A stretch of 64,000 bases of DNA from Methanobacterium spitsbergense. GTDB taxonomy: Archaea; Methanobacteriota; Methanobacteria; Methanobacteriales; Methanobacteriaceae. The position numbers and the translations under genes were made by a program. The notes under the pieces are model-generated. The model searched no databases and was not told where the DNA came from. It was given only the letters and a program-made list of their open reading frames with translations. Of the stretch, positions 18,983-30,828 are shown piece by piece (within the stretch, counting starts at the first letter, position 1; every line of letters starts with the position of its first letter). Location: contig NZ_JAIOUQ010000016.1 of NCBI RefSeq assembly GCF_019931065.1, forward strand, positions 62,001 through 126,000, read 5' to 3'.

Positions 18983-19037
18983 CAATATTTAGATTTGAAA
19001 AATATTAAGTTTGAAAAAAAATAAAAAAATAGTGAAT

Positions 19038-19460
19038 TTATTTAATATTCACAGTGTAACTCTCTTTTTTCTCTAATTTAGACACTTCTACGGTTAAAAG
19101 ACCATTTTCAAATTTAGCTTCAGACTCTTCTGGAACAACCTTTTTCGGGAAACGTACAGTCCTTCTAATCACTGTTGGACGTCTGTTATTGCCTTTAAGA
19201 TCTCCTAAATGCTCGTCTTCAAACTCTGCTTTAACCCTCAGCTTGGTGTCTGTAAGGTTAAGATCAATATTTTCCTTTTTTATTCCAGCAAGATCTACTC
19301 GAACAATTATTGAGTCATTTGTTTCAATAATATCCTTACCTGGAACAAATGTGTAGTCTACTATTGTTTTTTCTATGTCATTTTTGATGCTGTCTATGGT
19401 TTTTGCAGTGTCTTCCAGCATCTTATCTATTAATCCTTTACTATCCATTCCTTTTTTCAT
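19038..19460 (-). CDS. Hsp20/alpha-crystallin small heat-shock protein
   Basis: A 140-residue holdase chaperone with the alpha-crystallin domain from about residue 45: IIETNDSIIVRVDLAGIKKE, RTVRFPKKV and the closing AKFENGLLTVEVSKLEKKE. GAGGCGAG lies five bases before the ATG at 19460, so the ATG five codons further upstream (which overlaps that site) is rejected. It shares only the domain with the larger Hsp20 at 3 kb, so the two are diverged paralogues. Confidence 0.9.
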   Translation of the reverse strand: MKKGMDSKGLIDKMLEDTAKTIDSIKNDIEKTIVDYTFVPGKDIIETNDSIIVRVDLAGIKKENIDLNLTDTKLRVKAEFEDEHLGDLKGNNRRPTVIRRTVRFPKKVVPEESEAKFENGLLTVEVSKLEKKESYTVNIK

Positions 19461-19676
19461 GTTTTCTCGCCTCATTTTTTGAGTCGAGATTATATTTACC
19501 TTAGGTTACTATAAAGGTTTCGTTTTTTTATTTGTGCTATTAAAGTACACGAACCTAGAAATTCACATACATTCATTAAATTGAGTCCGTCACGATAATA
19601 TAGTATATATCAATAAAAATTTAAACAGTATATAACATGAATTCATTCTAGAACATAACTATTTGGAGGGTTAATA

Positions 19677-19859
19677 ATGCCAGTAATAACAGTTGACGGG
19701 CCAAAAATGAGTAAAGAACAAAAAGCTAAGCTTGTAAAATCATATGCTGAAACAGCAAGCGAAATAATGGGACTACCAGTACAAGCCATGGTGATAATAA
19801 TAAGGGAAGTTGAAGGAGAGAATGTTGGAGTAGGAAATATGCTCCTTTGCGATAGATAA
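19677..19859 (+). CDS. 4-oxalocrotonate tautomerase-like protein
   Basis: A 60-residue tautomerase-superfamily subunit. After removal of Met the protein begins with Pro ([20 protein letters not shown]), the catalytic general base of the family, and continues to [19 protein letters not shown]. Such subunits form hexamers. The physiological substrate in methanogens is not known. A strong GGAGGG site precedes the ATG. The basic residue at position 11 used by 4-OT is K11. Confidence 0.85.
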   Translation: MPVITVDGPKMSKEQKAKLVKSYAETASEIMGLPVQAMVIIIREVEGENVGVGNMLLCDR

Positions 19860-19880
19860 AAAAAATCGTTTTTTTTTTTT
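19858..19880 (+). terminator. Poly-T terminator after the tautomerase gene
   Basis: Immediately after the stop comes a run of A, TCG, then twelve T. The A/T symmetry could form a weak hairpin, and long T-tracts are sufficient for archaeal termination. Confidence 0.55.
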
Positions 19881-20138
19881 GGTTGTAAATATAATTATAG
19901 AAATAGATTTAAGGAGCTTTAATGTTCCAAAAAATTACTCAACCAATATAAAACCCTTCCAAAATCCATTATAAAACATAATTGGATTGAGCCGGGCTGG
20001 TTGGATATTCAATTTCTATGATTTAATTTTATTTAGTTTTCTCATTATTCCCCTAGGTCAAGAGAACCCCAAAAATTCTAATTTGGTGTATACAGAACTT
20101 TTTTATAATATAATCTAGAGAATATTAACTAGTTTAAC

Positions 20139-20900
20139 ATGACAACAACAAAAAAACATATATCAAAACGATCTCCACAGTACAAAATATTCTCATCGGA
20201 TGATAAGGTGGAAGTTGTCAAGGGCCAAGTTAAGGTTACAATACTTGATTCACTTCGTAATAATAATATGAGCTTCAATGAAATTGTAGAGTTAACAGGG
20301 AAAGCCAAACCAACAGTTTCACAACATCTGAGTGAATTGGTTGATGAAGGATTAATAAGATCTAAAAAGGATCCAAATGATGCACGTAGAAAAATTTTTT
20401 GTATAAACGCAAAATTTTTAGGAGATGTATCAAAGGAAAAGAAAATTAGATTTGATATTGATAATTATTTCTCCAAACTTCCACAATTAAAAGATCCATT
20501 CGAATTTTATAGGCTAATTTTACGATCTCTAAGGGCAGAATTTTGGAATGAATGCATCAACATAGACCCCATACTTCATAATGCTGGCAAACGTGTGGGT
20601 GATGTATTTTATGAAGAATTAAAGGATAGTGATCTTAATCAACTCCTTAAAAATATTGCAGAATTTTGGGGAAATAAACAGTTGGGACAAGTGGAAATAC
20701 AGAAATTGGATCCATTAACAATTCGTATTTATGATTGTTTTGAATGTAAGGATCTCCCTATAATTGGTGAACCTGCATGTGCTTTTGATTCTGGAGTTTT
20801 AGATTCAATATTTTCTAAACATTTTAAAAAGGAAGTTTCAACCGTTGAAACAGAATGCTATGCAATGGGAAATGACTGCTGTTCATTTGTTATTGAATAA
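20139..20900 (+). CDS. MsvR-type redox regulator (paralogue 1)
   Basis: A 253-residue regulator with an ArsR-like winged helix (residues about 30-80; NEIVELTGKAKPTVSQHLSE) and a C-terminal V4R domain ending in a cysteine-rich region (C200, C203, C214, C240, C247, C248; DCFECKDLP and [10 protein letters not shown]). This architecture defines the MsvR family of methanogens, whose V4R cysteines sense redox state. It is about half identical to the MsvR at 45.6 kb. No TTCG-N7-10-CGAA box was found in the 280 bases upstream. A thioredoxin-fold YyaL-like protein follows 89 bases later on the same strand and may be a target. Confidence 0.85.
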   Translation: MTTTKKHISKRSPQYKIFSSDDKVEVVKGQVKVTILDSLRNNNMSFNEIVELTGKAKPTVSQHLSELVDEGLIRSKKDPNDARRKIFCINAKFLGDVSKEKKIRFDIDNYFSKLPQLKDPFEFYRLILRSLRAEFWNECINIDPILHNAGKRVGDVFYEELKDSDLNQLLKNIAEFWGNKQLGQVEIQKLDPLTIRIYDCFECKDLPIIGEPACAFDSGVLDSIFSKHFKKEVSTVETECYAMGNDCCSFVIE

Positions 20901-20989
20901 TTAAAATTATTTTAATTGATTTCAAATAATTAATATTCAAAAGATCATTACTTAGATTTAATTTCTTAATGGAATTTAGGTGAATAACC

Positions 20990-23095
20990 ATGAACAATCC
21001 AAAAAGAAGTACTTCTAAAAATAGCTACAACCATCTGAAGAATGAAAAAAGTCCATATTTAATTCAACATGCCAAAAATCCTGTTGACTGGTATCCTTGG
21101 GGTGATGAGGCATTTGAAAAAGCCAAAAAAGAAGATAAGCCTGTTTTTTTATCCATTGGTTATTCAACATGCCACTGGTGTCATGTAATGGCTCATGAAT
21201 CATTTGAAGATCATGAAGTTGCAGCTCTTATGAACCATGTTTTTGTTTCTATTAAGGTTGACCGTGAAGAAAGACCCGATATAGATAGTGTATACATGAC
21301 TGCATGTCAGATCATGACAGGTACTGGAGGATGGCCACTAACCATAATAATGACTCCAGATAAGAAACCATTCTTTGCTGGTACCTATTTCCCAAGGGAA
21401 AGTGGATTTGGAGCAATTGGTTTGAAAGACTTGATATTAAATGTTCAGGATATATGGAACGATAATAGGGGAGAGGCATTAAATTCTGGAGATCAGATAT
21501 ATAAAGCTCTTCAGGATGTTTCGAAAACTGTTAAAGGCCCAGAATTAGATGAAAATGTACTTGAAAAATGTTATGATGAGCTTTCAAAAGTATTTGACAA
21601 TGAAAACGGAGGTTTTGGTGATTTTCAAAAGTTTCCAACACCACATACCCTTATCTTTCTTTTAAGATACTGGAAACGTACTGCAAACAAACATGCTCTT
21701 TACATGCTAACAAAAACACTTGATTCAATGGCAAAAGGTGGCATATATGACCATTTGGGTTTTGGTTTCCATCGCTACTCGGTTGATAAGTTCTGGCTTG
21801 TACCCCACTTTGAAAAAATGCTTTATGATCAGGCATTAATTGCAATGTTGTACACAGAGGCTTTCCAGGCCACTGGAAAATCAAATTATAAAGAAATTGC
21901 AGAAGAAGTGCTAACCTATGTTCTAAGAGATATGAAATCATCTGAAGGTGGTTTCTATTCAGCTGAAGATGCTGATAGTGAAGGTGTTGAAGGTAAATTT
22001 TATCTTTGGACAATGGAAGAGATCCAAGATATTTTGGGTAAAGAAGATACAAAGTTTGTATCAACTGTTTTTGATGTTAAAGAAGATGGAAACTTCAGCG
22101 ATGACTACTCACACGAATCCAACAACAAGAATATTTTGCATTTAAAATATAGCTTTGATGAATTAAACGATATTTTAGGAATGGAAACTGATAAAATCCA
22201 GGAAAAAATAGAAAACATTCGTTTAAAACTTTATAATGAACGAAAAAAGCGTGTTCATCCTCATAAAGACGATAAAATACTCACAGACTGGAATGGACTC
22301 ATGATTGCTTCATTAGCAAAGGCGGGTCAAGTGTTTAAGAACAGTAAATATTTAGAGGCTGCCAAGGATACTGCTGATTTTATAATTAAAAAAATGTGCA
22401 CCAACAGCAGATTAATGCATAGATATCGAGAAGGTGATGCAGATATAACAGGAAACTTGGATGATTACTCCTTTTTGATATGGGGATTATTGGAGCTCTA
22501 CTCAGCAATTTTTGATACTAAATATTTAAAAACCTCAATAGAACTTAATAAAACATTAATAAATCATTTCTGGGATAATTCTAATGGTGGATTTTATTTC
22601 ACATCAGATGATGCTAAACAAGTTCTTATCCGTGAAAAGAAAACATTTGACAGTGCCACACCATCTGGAAACTCTGTTGAATTGTTAAATCTAATACGAA
22701 TTGCAAGACTTACTGAAGACTATGAACTTGAATCAATGGCAATTAAAATGGAAACAACATTTTCAAGGAACATATTAAGGTCGCTTACTGGACACACCCA
22801 ATTTATTAATGCTGTTGATTATAAAATTGGACCTTCCTATGAAGTTGTTATAGTTGGAAAACCCACAAACCCGGACACAATACAAATGTTAAACTCTTTA
22901 AACAAACATTACCTGCCTAATATGGTTTTGATCCTTAAAGATCCCGATAATCCTGGTGATTTGGATGAAATTTCCGAATCATTGAAGTTTAAAAATAGTA
23001 TCGACGGTAAAACAACCGCATATATATGCGGTTCGGGCAGCTGTAAAAAACCAACAACCGATGTAGTTGAGATGCTGAAACTATTGGAACAATAA
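20990..23095 (+). CDS. YyaL/SSP411-type thioredoxin-domain protein (DUF255)
   Basis: A 701-residue protein. The N-terminal thioredoxin-like domain holds [16 protein letters not shown] near residues 60-75 with a C-x2-C motif, followed by the conserved [14 protein letters not shown] and [12 protein letters not shown]. The remainder is an alpha/alpha six-barrel with glycosidase-like motifs ([36 protein letters not shown]). The family is universal but its biochemical role is unresolved. In-frame start at ATG after AGGTGA. Location beside an MsvR paralogue suggests a redox link, which is inference. Confidence 0.92.
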   Translation: MNNPKRSTSKNSYNHLKNEKSPYLIQHAKNPVDWYPWGDEAFEKAKKEDKPVFLSIGYSTCHWCHVMAHESFEDHEVAALMNHVFVSIKVDREERPDIDSVYMTACQIMTGTGGWPLTIIMTPDKKPFFAGTYFPRESGFGAIGLKDLILNVQDIWNDNRGEALNSGDQIYKALQDVSKTVKGPELDENVLEKCYDELSKVFDNENGGFGDFQKFPTPHTLIFLLRYWKRTANKHALYMLTKTLDSMAKGGIYDHLGFGFHRYSVDKFWLVPHFEKMLYDQALIAMLYTEAFQATGKSNYKEIAEEVLTYVLRDMKSSEGGFYSAEDADSEGVEGKFYLWTMEEIQDILGKEDTKFVSTVFDVKEDGNFSDDYSHESNNKNILHLKYSFDELNDILGMETDKIQEKIENIRLKLYNERKKRVHPHKDDKILTDWNGLMIASLAKAGQVFKNSKYLEAAKDTADFIIKKMCTNSRLMHRYREGDADITGNLDDYSFLIWGLLELYSAIFDTKYLKTSIELNKTLINHFWDNSNGGFYFTSDDAKQVLIREKKTFDSATPSGNSVELLNLIRIARLTEDYELESMAIKMETTFSRNILRSLTGHTQFINAVDYKIGPSYEVVIVGKPTNPDTIQMLNSLNKHYLPNMVLILKDPDNPGDLDEISESLKFKNSIDGKTTAYICGSGSCKKPTTDVVEMLKLLEQ

Positions 23096-23109
23096 AATTG
23101 TTATTAAGA

Positions 23110-23136
23110 TTAATTAAAAATATTTTTTTTAATTAA
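23110..23136. terminator. Bidirectional terminator between convergent genes
   Basis: TTAATTAAAAA-TATTT-TTTTTAATTAA is a perfect 11-bp inverted repeat with T-runs on both strands, placed between the ends of the YyaL-like and nikR genes. It can serve both transcripts. Confidence 0.6.
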
Positions 23137-23155
23137 TAGTTTGATTAATTCAATA

Positions 23156-23539
23156 TTAAACTACTGTGAGTTTTACATAGTCCATTTTACTACTAGTTTG
23201 GAACATTTTAGCTAGTTGATACATTCTATGAACGTCTCCATCCAAAATAAATATCTCCAGGCACTTGTGTTCCTTAAGATGGCTATGTATCTGGGTGCTT
23301 ATTATGTCCTCATAATCATGCTTTATTTCTGTGACCTTATCTTCAACATCCTGGTTATGTATTAAAGTGAGCACAGAATTGGTATCACCTACCATTTCGG
23401 CCTTTTCGCGATTATCTGCAATTAACATACGTGCACTTGCCCTTATTACATCTGATCTACCGGAAAAGCCCATTTCATCTTTTATGCAGTCGATATCTTC
23501 AAGAAGTTTTTTACTTAGAGAAACACTCACAATTACCAT
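23156..23539 (-). CDS. nikR: Nickel-responsive regulator NikR
   Basis: A 127-residue ribbon-helix-helix plus ACT-like regulator. The DNA-binding part reads SVSLSKKLLEDIDCIKDEMG followed by GRSDVIRASARML. The nickel site is complete: H74, H85, H87 and C93, with exactly the H-x10-H-x-H-x5-C spacing of E. coli NikR (H76, H87, H89, C95). Nickel binding would promote repression of nickel uptake. Candidate targets in the window are cbiMNQ and the divergent metal ABC operon that starts about 100 bases away. Confidence 0.92.
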   Translation of the reverse strand: MVIVSVSLSKKLLEDIDCIKDEMGFSGRSDVIRASARMLIADNREKAEMVGDTNSVLTLIHNQDVEDKVTEIKHDYEDIISTQIHSHLKEHKCLEIFILDGDVHRMYQLAKMFQTSSKMDYVKLTVV

Positions 23540-23641
23540 ATTTATTATTATTTAATAATTTATTATAAAAATGTTGCTAATTTTTATTAAGATAATTTAT
23601 AAATATTATTAACATCATAAATATGGAATGGAGCATGGTAG

Positions 23642-24514
23642 ATGAACAAAAATAGAATAATAATTGTTTTTATCATTTTAATTTTCACAGTAACAGGTTT
23701 GTACTATTTAGCCTCTCTAAAAACTGAAACAACAAACAATGCTATTGGTGTAGTTGTAACTGTTGGCCCAGAAGTAGAATTTGTTAAAGCTGTTGGAGGA
23801 GACAAAGTAGATGTAACATTAATGGTACCTCCTGGTGCAGATCCACACACCTACGAACCACTCCCTGATCAGTTGAATCATGTTGCAAATTCTAAAATGT
23901 ACATTGAAGTTGGAACACCCATTGAATTTGAATTAAACTATATGGATAAAATGAAAGAAATAAACCCCCATATGGTGGTTGTTAACTCATCAAAGGGAAT
24001 TGATTTAATACCCAACACTGCGGAGCATGAAAATAATAGCGACCCTCATGTTTGGGTTTCTCCAAAAAACGCCAAAGTAATGGTTCAAAACGTATACCAA
24101 GGTCTTGTACAGTTAGATCCTAACAACACCGCATACTACACTAACAATAGAGACAACTATCTAAAACAACTAGATGAATTAAATATCAATATTACTAACT
24201 CACTTAAGGGGAAAGAAAACAGTCAAATAATTGTTTACCACCCTGCGTGGGCATATTTCTGCAGAGACTATAATTTAACCCAAATACCTATTGAAACGGG
24301 TGGCAAAGAGCCAACATCACAGGAAATAGCTTCTGTAATTGATTTGGCTAAAAAAAATAATATCAAGGTAATATTTATTGAACCACAGTACAGTTCAAAG
24401 AGTGCGGATGTAATTGCTGCTGAAATTAATGGAAAAGTAGTAAAAATTGATGATCTTGCTGAAAATTATATTGAAAATCTTAATAATGTAGCAAAAACAT
24501 TTTCTAGTGTTTAA
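23642..24514 (+). CDS. znuA: Metal ABC transporter substrate-binding lipoprotein-like (ZnuA/TroA type)
   Basis: A 290-residue cluster A-I binding protein with an uncleaved or cleaved N-terminal hydrophobic segment (residues 4-25) for export and membrane anchoring. Likely metal ligands are H69 (PPGADPHTYEP), H136 (SDPHVWVSP), H200 (VYHPAWAYF) and an acidic residue in FIEPQYSSKSAD. The histidine-rich loop of true ZnuA is absent, so zinc, manganese or iron are all possible. First gene of a binding protein-ATPase-permease operon, divergent from nikR. Confidence 0.88.
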   Translation: MNKNRIIIVFIILIFTVTGLYYLASLKTETTNNAIGVVVTVGPEVEFVKAVGGDKVDVTLMVPPGADPHTYEPLPDQLNHVANSKMYIEVGTPIEFELNYMDKMKEINPHMVVVNSSKGIDLIPNTAEHENNSDPHVWVSPKNAKVMVQNVYQGLVQLDPNNTAYYTNNRDNYLKQLDELNINITNSLKGKENSQIIVYHPAWAYFCRDYNLTQIPIETGGKEPTSQEIASVIDLAKKNNIKVIFIEPQYSSKSADVIAAEINGKVVKIDDLAENYIENLNNVAKTFSSV

Positions 24515-24547
24515 GAGATTTTATTTAATGTAAATAAAAAAATTTTA

Positions 24548-25306
24548 ATGGTAAAAATCATGAACTCTAAGGCAATAGAATTGAAGAATGTAAATATTAA
24601 ATTTAATTTAAATCCTGTACTTAAAGATATTAACCTTACAATAGAAGAAAATGATTTCATGGCCATTATAGGCCCTAATGGCGGTGGAAAAAGCACGCTT
24701 CTAAAAATAATACTTGGGATACTCAAACCAGATTCAGGTGAAGTACTAATATTTGGGAAAAAACCTGAAGATGCAAGACAATTAATGGGATATCTACCAC
24801 AAAAAGTTTCATTTGACCATGATTTTCCAATAGATGTATTTCACACTGTTCTATCCGGTAGGTACCGTGGATTATTTAAGGGACATACTAAAGATGATGA
24901 AATAGCTGTGATCAAAGCTTTAAAAGACATGAACATGTTTGACCTTAAAGATAGACAGATCAGCAGACTTTCAGGAGGACAGATCCAACGTGTTTTCATT
25001 GCACGTGCAATTGTAAGAGAACCAAAGATTCTGCTGATGGATGAACCAATGGCAAGCATTGACCCTGAAATGCAGAACTCATTTTATAGTTTATTGTCAA
25101 GACTTAAGAATAAAATGACAATTATACTGGTTAGTCACGATGTTGGAACAGTTTCAACACAAGTGGATAAAATCGCATGTTTAAATAGTACATTATACTT
25201 CCATGGACCAGTTGAAGATGCTGCAGAAGGTCTTGAAGAGCTATATAAATGCCCAATAGAAATGATAACCCATGGATTTCCACACCGAGTTCTTAAGGAT
25301 CATTAA
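24548..25306 (+). CDS. znuC: Metal ABC transporter ATP-binding protein
   Basis: A 252-residue ABC ATPase: Walker [10 protein letters not shown] near residue 46-54, Q-loop YLPQKVSFD, signature [14 protein letters not shown], Walker B ILLMDEP and switch histidine in LVSHD. It powers import by the adjacent binding protein and permease. The frame starts at GTA-AAA-adjacent ATG; an alternative ATG (MNSKAIELK) five codons in is equally possible. It lies 33 bases after the binding-protein gene. Confidence 0.92.
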   Translation: MVKIMNSKAIELKNVNIKFNLNPVLKDINLTIEENDFMAIIGPNGGGKSTLLKIILGILKPDSGEVLIFGKKPEDARQLMGYLPQKVSFDHDFPIDVFHTVLSGRYRGLFKGHTKDDEIAVIKALKDMNMFDLKDRQISRLSGGQIQRVFIARAIVREPKILLMDEPMASIDPEMQNSFYSLLSRLKNKMTIILVSHDVGTVSTQVDKIACLNSTLYFHGPVEDAAEGLEELYKCPIEMITHGFPHRVLKDH

Positions 25307-25375
25307 AATTCCATCAAATATTAAAATACCATTAATATTTATCGTTATAATAAAAAAATTTAGGATACGTTTAAA

Positions 25376-26167
25376 ATGATGGATATACTACAGTATGAAT
25401 TTATGCAAAGAGCATTTATTGCTGCACTCCTTGTTAGTGTTGCATGTGGAATTGTTGGGACCTATGTTGTGATTAAGAGAATAGTATCTTTAAGCGGTGC
25501 AATTTCCCATGCAGCATTTGGTGGAATAGGTTTAGGCTACTTTTTAGGATTAAACCCCATCCTAGCAGCCATTCCTTTCAGTATTGTTTCAGCCATTGGA
25601 ATCGGTGCCATTCATGAAAAGGTTAACATAAGTGAAGATACTGCAATTGGTATACTCTGGAGCGTGGGTATGGCCATAGGAATAATATTTATCAATTTAA
25701 CTCCTGGTTACGCTCCAGATCTTTTCAGTTATCTTTTTGGAAGTATTCTCACAGTATCAAATTCCGATATACTCATAATGATCATACTGGACATTTTAAT
25801 TATAGGAATTGTTTACCTGTTCCAAAGAGAGTTCTTATCAATAGCATTTGATGAAGAGTACTCAAAGGTTTTGGGAATACCATCACAACTAATTTATATA
25901 CTTCTTCTTAGTTTGGTTGCACTGAGTGTTGTTGTTCTTATAAAAGTTGTTGGTGTGATCCTTGTTATAGCATTATTAGCCATACCTGCAGCAATTACCA
26001 AACAGTACACAAGCGACCTGAAAAGACTTATGTTCATGTCAACTGTGGTAGGTATGGTCTTTACTTCCCTTGGCTTGTTATTGTCGTACATATTCAATCT
26101 TTCATCGGGTGCAACAATTGTCCTTGTATTGGCAGCTGGATTTTTAATTTCATATTACATTAAATGA
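25376..26167 (+). CDS. znuB: Metal ABC transporter permease (ZnuB type)
   Basis: A 263-residue permease with about eight hydrophobic helices. The cluster 9 metal-transport motif [20 protein letters not shown] near residue 38-57 and [20 protein letters not shown] near 193-212 identify the family; the latter contacts the ATPase. Last gene of the operon, 69 bases after the ATPase gene. Imports Zn2+, Mn2+ or Fe2+ (not resolved). Confidence 0.92.
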   Translation: MMDILQYEFMQRAFIAALLVSVACGIVGTYVVIKRIVSLSGAISHAAFGGIGLGYFLGLNPILAAIPFSIVSAIGIGAIHEKVNISEDTAIGILWSVGMAIGIIFINLTPGYAPDLFSYLFGSILTVSNSDILIMIILDILIIGIVYLFQREFLSIAFDEEYSKVLGIPSQLIYILLLSLVALSVVVLIKVVGVILVIALLAIPAAITKQYTSDLKRLMFMSTVVGMVFTSLGLLLSYIFNLSSGATIVLVLAAGFLISYYIK

Positions 26168-26223
26168 TTTGAATTAAAATATTTTAAAAAAAATAAAAAT
26201 AATGTGACCATAATTGTTCAAAT

Positions 26224-26892
26224 TTACTTCTTTAATATTTCTATACCTGAATCCCTTCCAACAATTACTTGGTCAACAATTTGTGAGAATATACCATTTT
26301 CAACCACTCCGGGAATGGTGTTGAGTTCTGTTTCCAATTTCTTAGGATTTTTTATATCAAATTTAACATCATATATAAAATTCCCATTATCTGTTACTAC
26401 AGGCCCATCCTTTCTTTCTGCCATTCTCAATGTTGGCAAACCTCCCATAGCTATCAAATGATCTTTCACAGTTCTGGTTGCATGCGGTATTACCTCTACA
26501 GGTACAGGGAAACTTCCAAGTTCTGTTACTATTTTGGATCCATCAACAATTACAATAAATTGTTTAGCAGATTCATCAACTATCTTTTCAAGTGTGTGAG
26601 CTGCTCCTCCACCCTTTATAAGATTCAGTTCAGGGTCAACCTCATCTGCACCATCAACAGCAATATCCACGTTATGTTCGTCCAGTGTGGTGATTGGGAT
26701 TTTGGAGTTCATTGCAAGATAGAATGATTGATAAGAAGTTGGCACTCCCATGATGCTGATCTCCTCTATTTCAATTCTATTACCTAATTTTTCTATAAAA
26801 TAGTGGGTAGTTGAACCTGTTCCAAGTCCTACAACATCTCCATCTTTTATTAGGTTGGCCGCTTCATATCCAACTTTTCTTTTAAGTTCCAT
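26224..26892 (-). CDS. rpiA: Ribose-5-phosphate isomerase A
   Basis: Interconverts ribose 5-phosphate and ribulose 5-phosphate for nucleotide and pentose metabolism. The 222-residue protein shows the phosphate loop [15 protein letters not shown], the active-site DGADEVD, and the [14 protein letters not shown] motif with catalytic glutamate. AGAGGT lies about seven bases before the ATG at 26892, so the ATG six codons upstream is rejected. It lies 18 bases downstream of the UPF0179 gene, probably in one operon. Confidence 0.95.
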   Translation of the reverse strand: MELKRKVGYEAANLIKDGDVVGLGTGSTTHYFIEKLGNRIEIEEISIMGVPTSYQSFYLAMNSKIPITTLDEHNVDIAVDGADEVDPELNLIKGGGAAHTLEKIVDESAKQFIVIVDGSKIVTELGSFPVPVEVIPHATRTVKDHLIAMGGLPTLRMAERKDGPVVTDNGNFIYDVKFDIKNPKKLETELNTIPGVVENGIFSQIVDQVIVGRDSGIEILKK

Positions 26893-26910
26893 AAGATTAC
26901 CTCTGTACAA

Positions 26911-27342
26911 TCAATATTTTAAAAGTACCATGTTCAGATCTCTGCCCTTAGGACATTTTTCTCGTGGTTTTCCCATGTTTCGTATGATTTTGCACTTATC
27001 CTCTCTGTATAAACCGTCTGGAAAGCACAAATCCCTAAGAGAACAATCTTCATCGCATTCAGGAGGGTTGAATACTATTTTTGAACCTTCAAATGATTGT
27101 TTTGAATCTATGACTCCCCGAATATATGCCTTTTCAACTTCAACAACTCTTACTTTACCGCCCTCATGAATCATACAAGGTTGTTCACCATTTTTAACAT
27201 TCTTAATAATGTACATTCTACCTTCTTCAAGGGTGTCTATACAGGTATTTTTAAATCTACAGGATTCACATTCAGATGTAGCACCATAATGCATAAATTT
27301 AAGTCCTTTGTTTGCTAGGCAATTGCCTATTAGCGTTATCAT
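26911..27342 (-). CDS. UPF0179 family protein
   Basis: A 143-residue archaeal protein of family UPF0179, recognisable from [20 protein letters not shown] and two cysteine clusters (C-x2-C-x4-C near 24-34 and C-x3-C-x4-C plus CPKGRD in the second half). The cysteines suggest a metal or iron-sulfur site. Function unknown; family members are conserved in euryarchaea. It heads a probable operon with rpiA. Confidence 0.9.
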   Translation of the reverse strand: MITLIGNCLANKGLKFMHYGATSECESCRFKNTCIDTLEEGRMYIIKNVKNGEQPCMIHEGGKVRVVEVEKAYIRGVIDSKQSFEGSKIVFNPPECDEDCSLRDLCFPDGLYREDKCKIIRNMGKPREKCPKGRDLNMVLLKY

Positions 27343-27596
27343 TTATTATCACCTTTATAATATGGATTTTAAACCCATTTTTGAATTTGTTAATCAATAA
27401 ATCAATGAAAATCTAAAATTTCATAAGAATTGTATATCATTCAGATTATATAAAATGAATATAAAAGAAATTTAAGAAAAAAGTATTATGGAATATAATA
27501 ATAATGAAAAATTTCAGCTATTTATTTATAATAACTTCATTTTAAAAACTTGAACGATATAAAAAAAAAATTAGAATTAAAAATGATGGTAATAAT

Positions 27597-27776
<180 letters not shown>

Positions 27777-27918
27777 AATATCACCTTTGTTTTGTTACCT
27801 ATAAATAAAATATTTTTTATATTAATTTTTTTTGGGATATATGTTCTAGGATATTATTTTTACAATTGGTTTCAAACTCACAATGTTTATGAGATATTCT
27901 AATCTAGCCTGGCTAATT

Positions 27919-28962
27919 TCAGATTACACCAGTTTTTTCTGCAAGACTCTCTGCTGCTTCCTCAGTAAGTCCCCGATCGCCTAAAATAGTGTATCTCTCT
28001 TTACGAATAGTATGTGCAATTCTAAGAGCTTCGATAATATATTCTGGTTCAATACCCATCTCCCTAGCAGTAGTTGGTGCTTTTATTAATTTGAGTGTAT
28101 CTCTGATAAATTTCCAATCTCCCCCATGTAGATACATCATCATTATGGTACCTACACCACACTGTTCACCATGAAGGGCAGGTTTAGGTGCTACTATATC
28201 CAAGGCATGACTGAACTTGTGTTCTGATCCACTTGCTGGTCTGCTAGTGTTTGCAATACTGATAGCTATGCCGCTACTTATCAAAGCCTTTACAACCAGA
28301 CCTGCACTTTCTGTTAAACCCTCTTTTATAGCATCTGCAGATTTTATGGTCATTTTGGCCGTCATCATAGATAATGCAGCTGCAGAATCACTATAATCTT
28401 CATTTAAAAGCCTGTGTGCTAGTTTCCAGTCTAGTATTGCTGTGTAATTTGATACGATATCACCGCATCCTGCAGCCAGTAACCTGAAAGGCGCCTTGCT
28501 TATGATTTTAGTGTCTGCAATTACCCCTATAGGAGGTTCTGCCTTTAAAGATACAGTACCTCCTTCATTTTTAATTGAAGCCCTTGGAGATGCTATTCCA
28601 TCATGTGAAGCAGCTGTAGGAACACTTATGAAATTATTTGCCGATCTTGTGGAAGCTAATTTTGCAACGTCAATAACCTTTCCACCACCTACACCCAGAA
28701 CAAGAGAACAGCCATCAATTTTATTTTGAACCTCAAGAACAGATTCCTTTGAAGGACTATCTATGGTAATGTTGTGAACATCATAACCCTCACATTCAAG
28801 ACTGTCAATTACAGCTTCTCCAGCTATCTTAAGTGTATTAGGGCCTGTGACAACAAGTACCCTACCTTCAAGTCTTAAATTTTTGCATATGGTCCCAGTT
28901 TCTTCAATTACACCAGCTCCTGTATGAATTTCCCTTGGCAGCTGAATCTTTCTAACATCCAT
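27919..28962 (-). CDS. egsA: sn-Glycerol-1-phosphate dehydrogenase
   Basis: Reduces dihydroxyacetone phosphate to sn-glycerol-1-phosphate, the stereospecific backbone of archaeal membrane lipids. The 347-residue protein has the NAD(P)-binding segment [29 protein letters not shown], and metal ligands in [13 protein letters not shown] and HGEQCGVG. Length and motifs match the archaeal enzyme. Monocistronic. Confidence 0.95.
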   Translation of the reverse strand: MDVRKIQLPREIHTGAGVIEETGTICKNLRLEGRVLVVTGPNTLKIAGEAVIDSLECEGYDVHNITIDSPSKESVLEVQNKIDGCSLVLGVGGGKVIDVAKLASTRSANNFISVPTAASHDGIASPRASIKNEGGTVSLKAEPPIGVIADTKIISKAPFRLLAAGCGDIVSNYTAILDWKLAHRLLNEDYSDSAAALSMMTAKMTIKSADAIKEGLTESAGLVVKALISSGIAISIANTSRPASGSEHKFSHALDIVAPKPALHGEQCGVGTIMMMYLHGGDWKFIRDTLKLIKAPTTAREMGIEPEYIIEALRIAHTIRKERYTILGDRGLTEEAAESLAEKTGVI

Positions 28963-29403
28963 ATTATCGATTACTCCCTTACTCGTATTCTATCTAGTTC
29001 CTGCATTCATAAAATAATTTTGATAATCTATTATGTTAATCCATTATATCTGTTATTGTTTAGTGTAACATTAAATAAATGCAAATTATAAGTATTCATG
29101 TAAGGTATTAATTTTTTAATATTAAAATCCTTGGAAAAAATGATAGACACCCATAAATTAAAAAATTGTAATTCGCATTAAAGATATTAAAAGCTTAAAA
29201 ACATCAAAGTTACAGTAAATATATCATGTAAGAATTAATGTTATAGAATTTAGATTTTATTAAAAAAAATTAAATCCGTATAGAAGTTGATAATTATTAC
29301 ATGGGTTTAAAAAAATTATTTAAACATGCTGAAAGGATTAATAAATGTTTAATTTAATGATTTATACAGATTATTTGATTTATAAATATTAACTGGTGAA
29401 TAA
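28963..29403. other. 441-bp intergenic region between divergent egsA and proS
   Basis: No coding frame or recognisable RNA. It contains a small perfect inverted repeat GTTTAAA-AAAATTA-TTTAAAC at 29305-29325 about 80 bases upstream of proS, and a TATA-like TTTATAAATA near 29380, consistent with promoters for both divergent genes. Confidence 0.5.
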
Positions 29404-30816
29404 ATGTCAGAATTCAGCGAATGGTTCCACAATATCCTTGAAGAAGCAGAGATAATCGATACTAGATACCCAGTAAAGGGAATGCATGTATGGCTTCCCC
29501 AGGGATTTAAAATTAGAAAACACACTCTCAATATATTAAAAGAAATATTAGACAAAGATCATGAAGAAGTACTCTTCCCACTTTTAATACCTGAAGACGA
29601 ACTTGCAAAAGAAGCAATACATGTTAAGGGGTTCGAAGAAGAAGTTTACTGGGTAACACATGGCGGATTAACAGAACTTAACAAAAAACTTGCATTAAGA
29701 CCTACAAGTGAAACTGCAATGTATCCAATGTTTTCATTATGGGTTAGAAATCATTCTGATCTTCCAATGAAGTATTATCAGATTGTTAACACTTTCAGAT
29801 ATGAAACCAAACACACTAGACCACTTATACGAGTCAGAGAGATAACAACTTTTAAAGAAGCTCACACAGTCCATGCAACAGCAGAAGAAACTGAAAAACA
29901 GGTTCAAGATGCGGTAAAGATTTATAAACAATTCTTTGACAAACTTGGAATACCATACACAGTAAGTAAACGTCCAGAATGGGATAAATTCCCTGGAGCA
30001 GAATACACAGTAGCATTTGACACCATAATGCCCGATGGTAAAACACTTCAAATAGGTACTGTACATAATCTGGGACAGACCTTTGCTAAGACATTTGACA
30101 TAACATATGAAACAGCTACAGGAGAACATGAATATGTTTATCAAACATGTTACGGACTGTCAGATAGGATTATTGCATCAGTTATCGGGGTACATGGTGA
30201 TAAAGCAGGACTTTCCCTACCTCCAGATATTGCTCCATATCAAGTAGTTATTGTTCCAATTATCTTTAAAAAAGGTGGAGAAGAGGTAATTGAATTTTGT
30301 AAGAACCTTGAGGAAAAATTGAAACTTGAAGCTAACTTAAGGGTTTACTTTGATGATAGGGATATTAGGGCAGGTAAAAAATATTATGAATGGGAAATGA
30401 GAGGAATACCTCTTAGAATAGAGGTAGGACCTAGGGATCTTCAAAACAAGAAAGTAGTAACCTTTAGAAGAGATACCCAAGAAAAGGAGATCATTGATTT
30501 CGACCCATCTAAAATTTCCGAGACCATAACTGAAATTATGGATGATGTAAGCCTTAAAATGAAGGACAATGCCGGGGAAAAATTGGAAAACAACATCAGG
30601 AGTGTTGACTCCATTGAGGAAGCAGAAGATATTATGTCCCAATATGGAGGTATTGTTACCTTTGATTGGTGTGGGGACAGGGAATGTGGTAAAGATATTG
30701 AAGAAAAGGTTAAGGTAGACATCTTGGGTGTTCAATTATCTGAAAAAGAAAATTCAACCTGCATAAATTGTGATAAACCTTCCAAACACATTACATTACT
30801 GGCAAAAACATACTAG
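29404..30816 (+). CDS. proS: Prolyl-tRNA synthetase (archaeal/eukaryal type)
   Basis: Charges tRNA(Pro). The 470-residue class II synthetase shows motif 2 ([20 protein letters not shown]), motif 3 near [16 protein letters not shown] and the anticodon-binding domain. The C-terminal zinc domain is present with [14 protein letters not shown] and [11 protein letters not shown] (four cysteines), and the protein ends in Tyr, a feature of this type. GGTGA precedes the ATG. An exported protein gene follows 12 bases later. Confidence 0.95.
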   Translation: MSEFSEWFHNILEEAEIIDTRYPVKGMHVWLPQGFKIRKHTLNILKEILDKDHEEVLFPLLIPEDELAKEAIHVKGFEEEVYWVTHGGLTELNKKLALRPTSETAMYPMFSLWVRNHSDLPMKYYQIVNTFRYETKHTRPLIRVREITTFKEAHTVHATAEETEKQVQDAVKIYKQFFDKLGIPYTVSKRPEWDKFPGAEYTVAFDTIMPDGKTLQIGTVHNLGQTFAKTFDITYETATGEHEYVYQTCYGLSDRIIASVIGVHGDKAGLSLPPDIAPYQVVIVPIIFKKGGEEVIEFCKNLEEKLKLEANLRVYFDDRDIRAGKKYYEWEMRGIPLRIEVGPRDLQNKKVVTFRRDTQEKEIIDFDPSKISETITEIMDDVSLKMKDNAGEKLENNIRSVDSIEEAEDIMSQYGGIVTFDWCGDRECGKDIEEKVKVDILGVQLSEKENSTCINCDKPSKHITLLAKTY

Positions 30817-30828
30817 GGAGTTTATGAA

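Noticed and set aside
19510..19560. Inverted AGGTTTCG...CGAACCT upstream of the Hsp20 gene as an MsvR or heat-shock operator
   Set aside because: The spacing (about 26 bases) is far outside TTCG-N7-10-CGAA and one half has an extra base; nothing else supports it.
23540..23641. NikR operator between nikR and the metal ABC operon
   Set aside because: Only an imperfect, widely spaced repeat (ATGTTGCTAAT and ATTATTAACAT) is present in very AT-rich DNA, too weak to claim.
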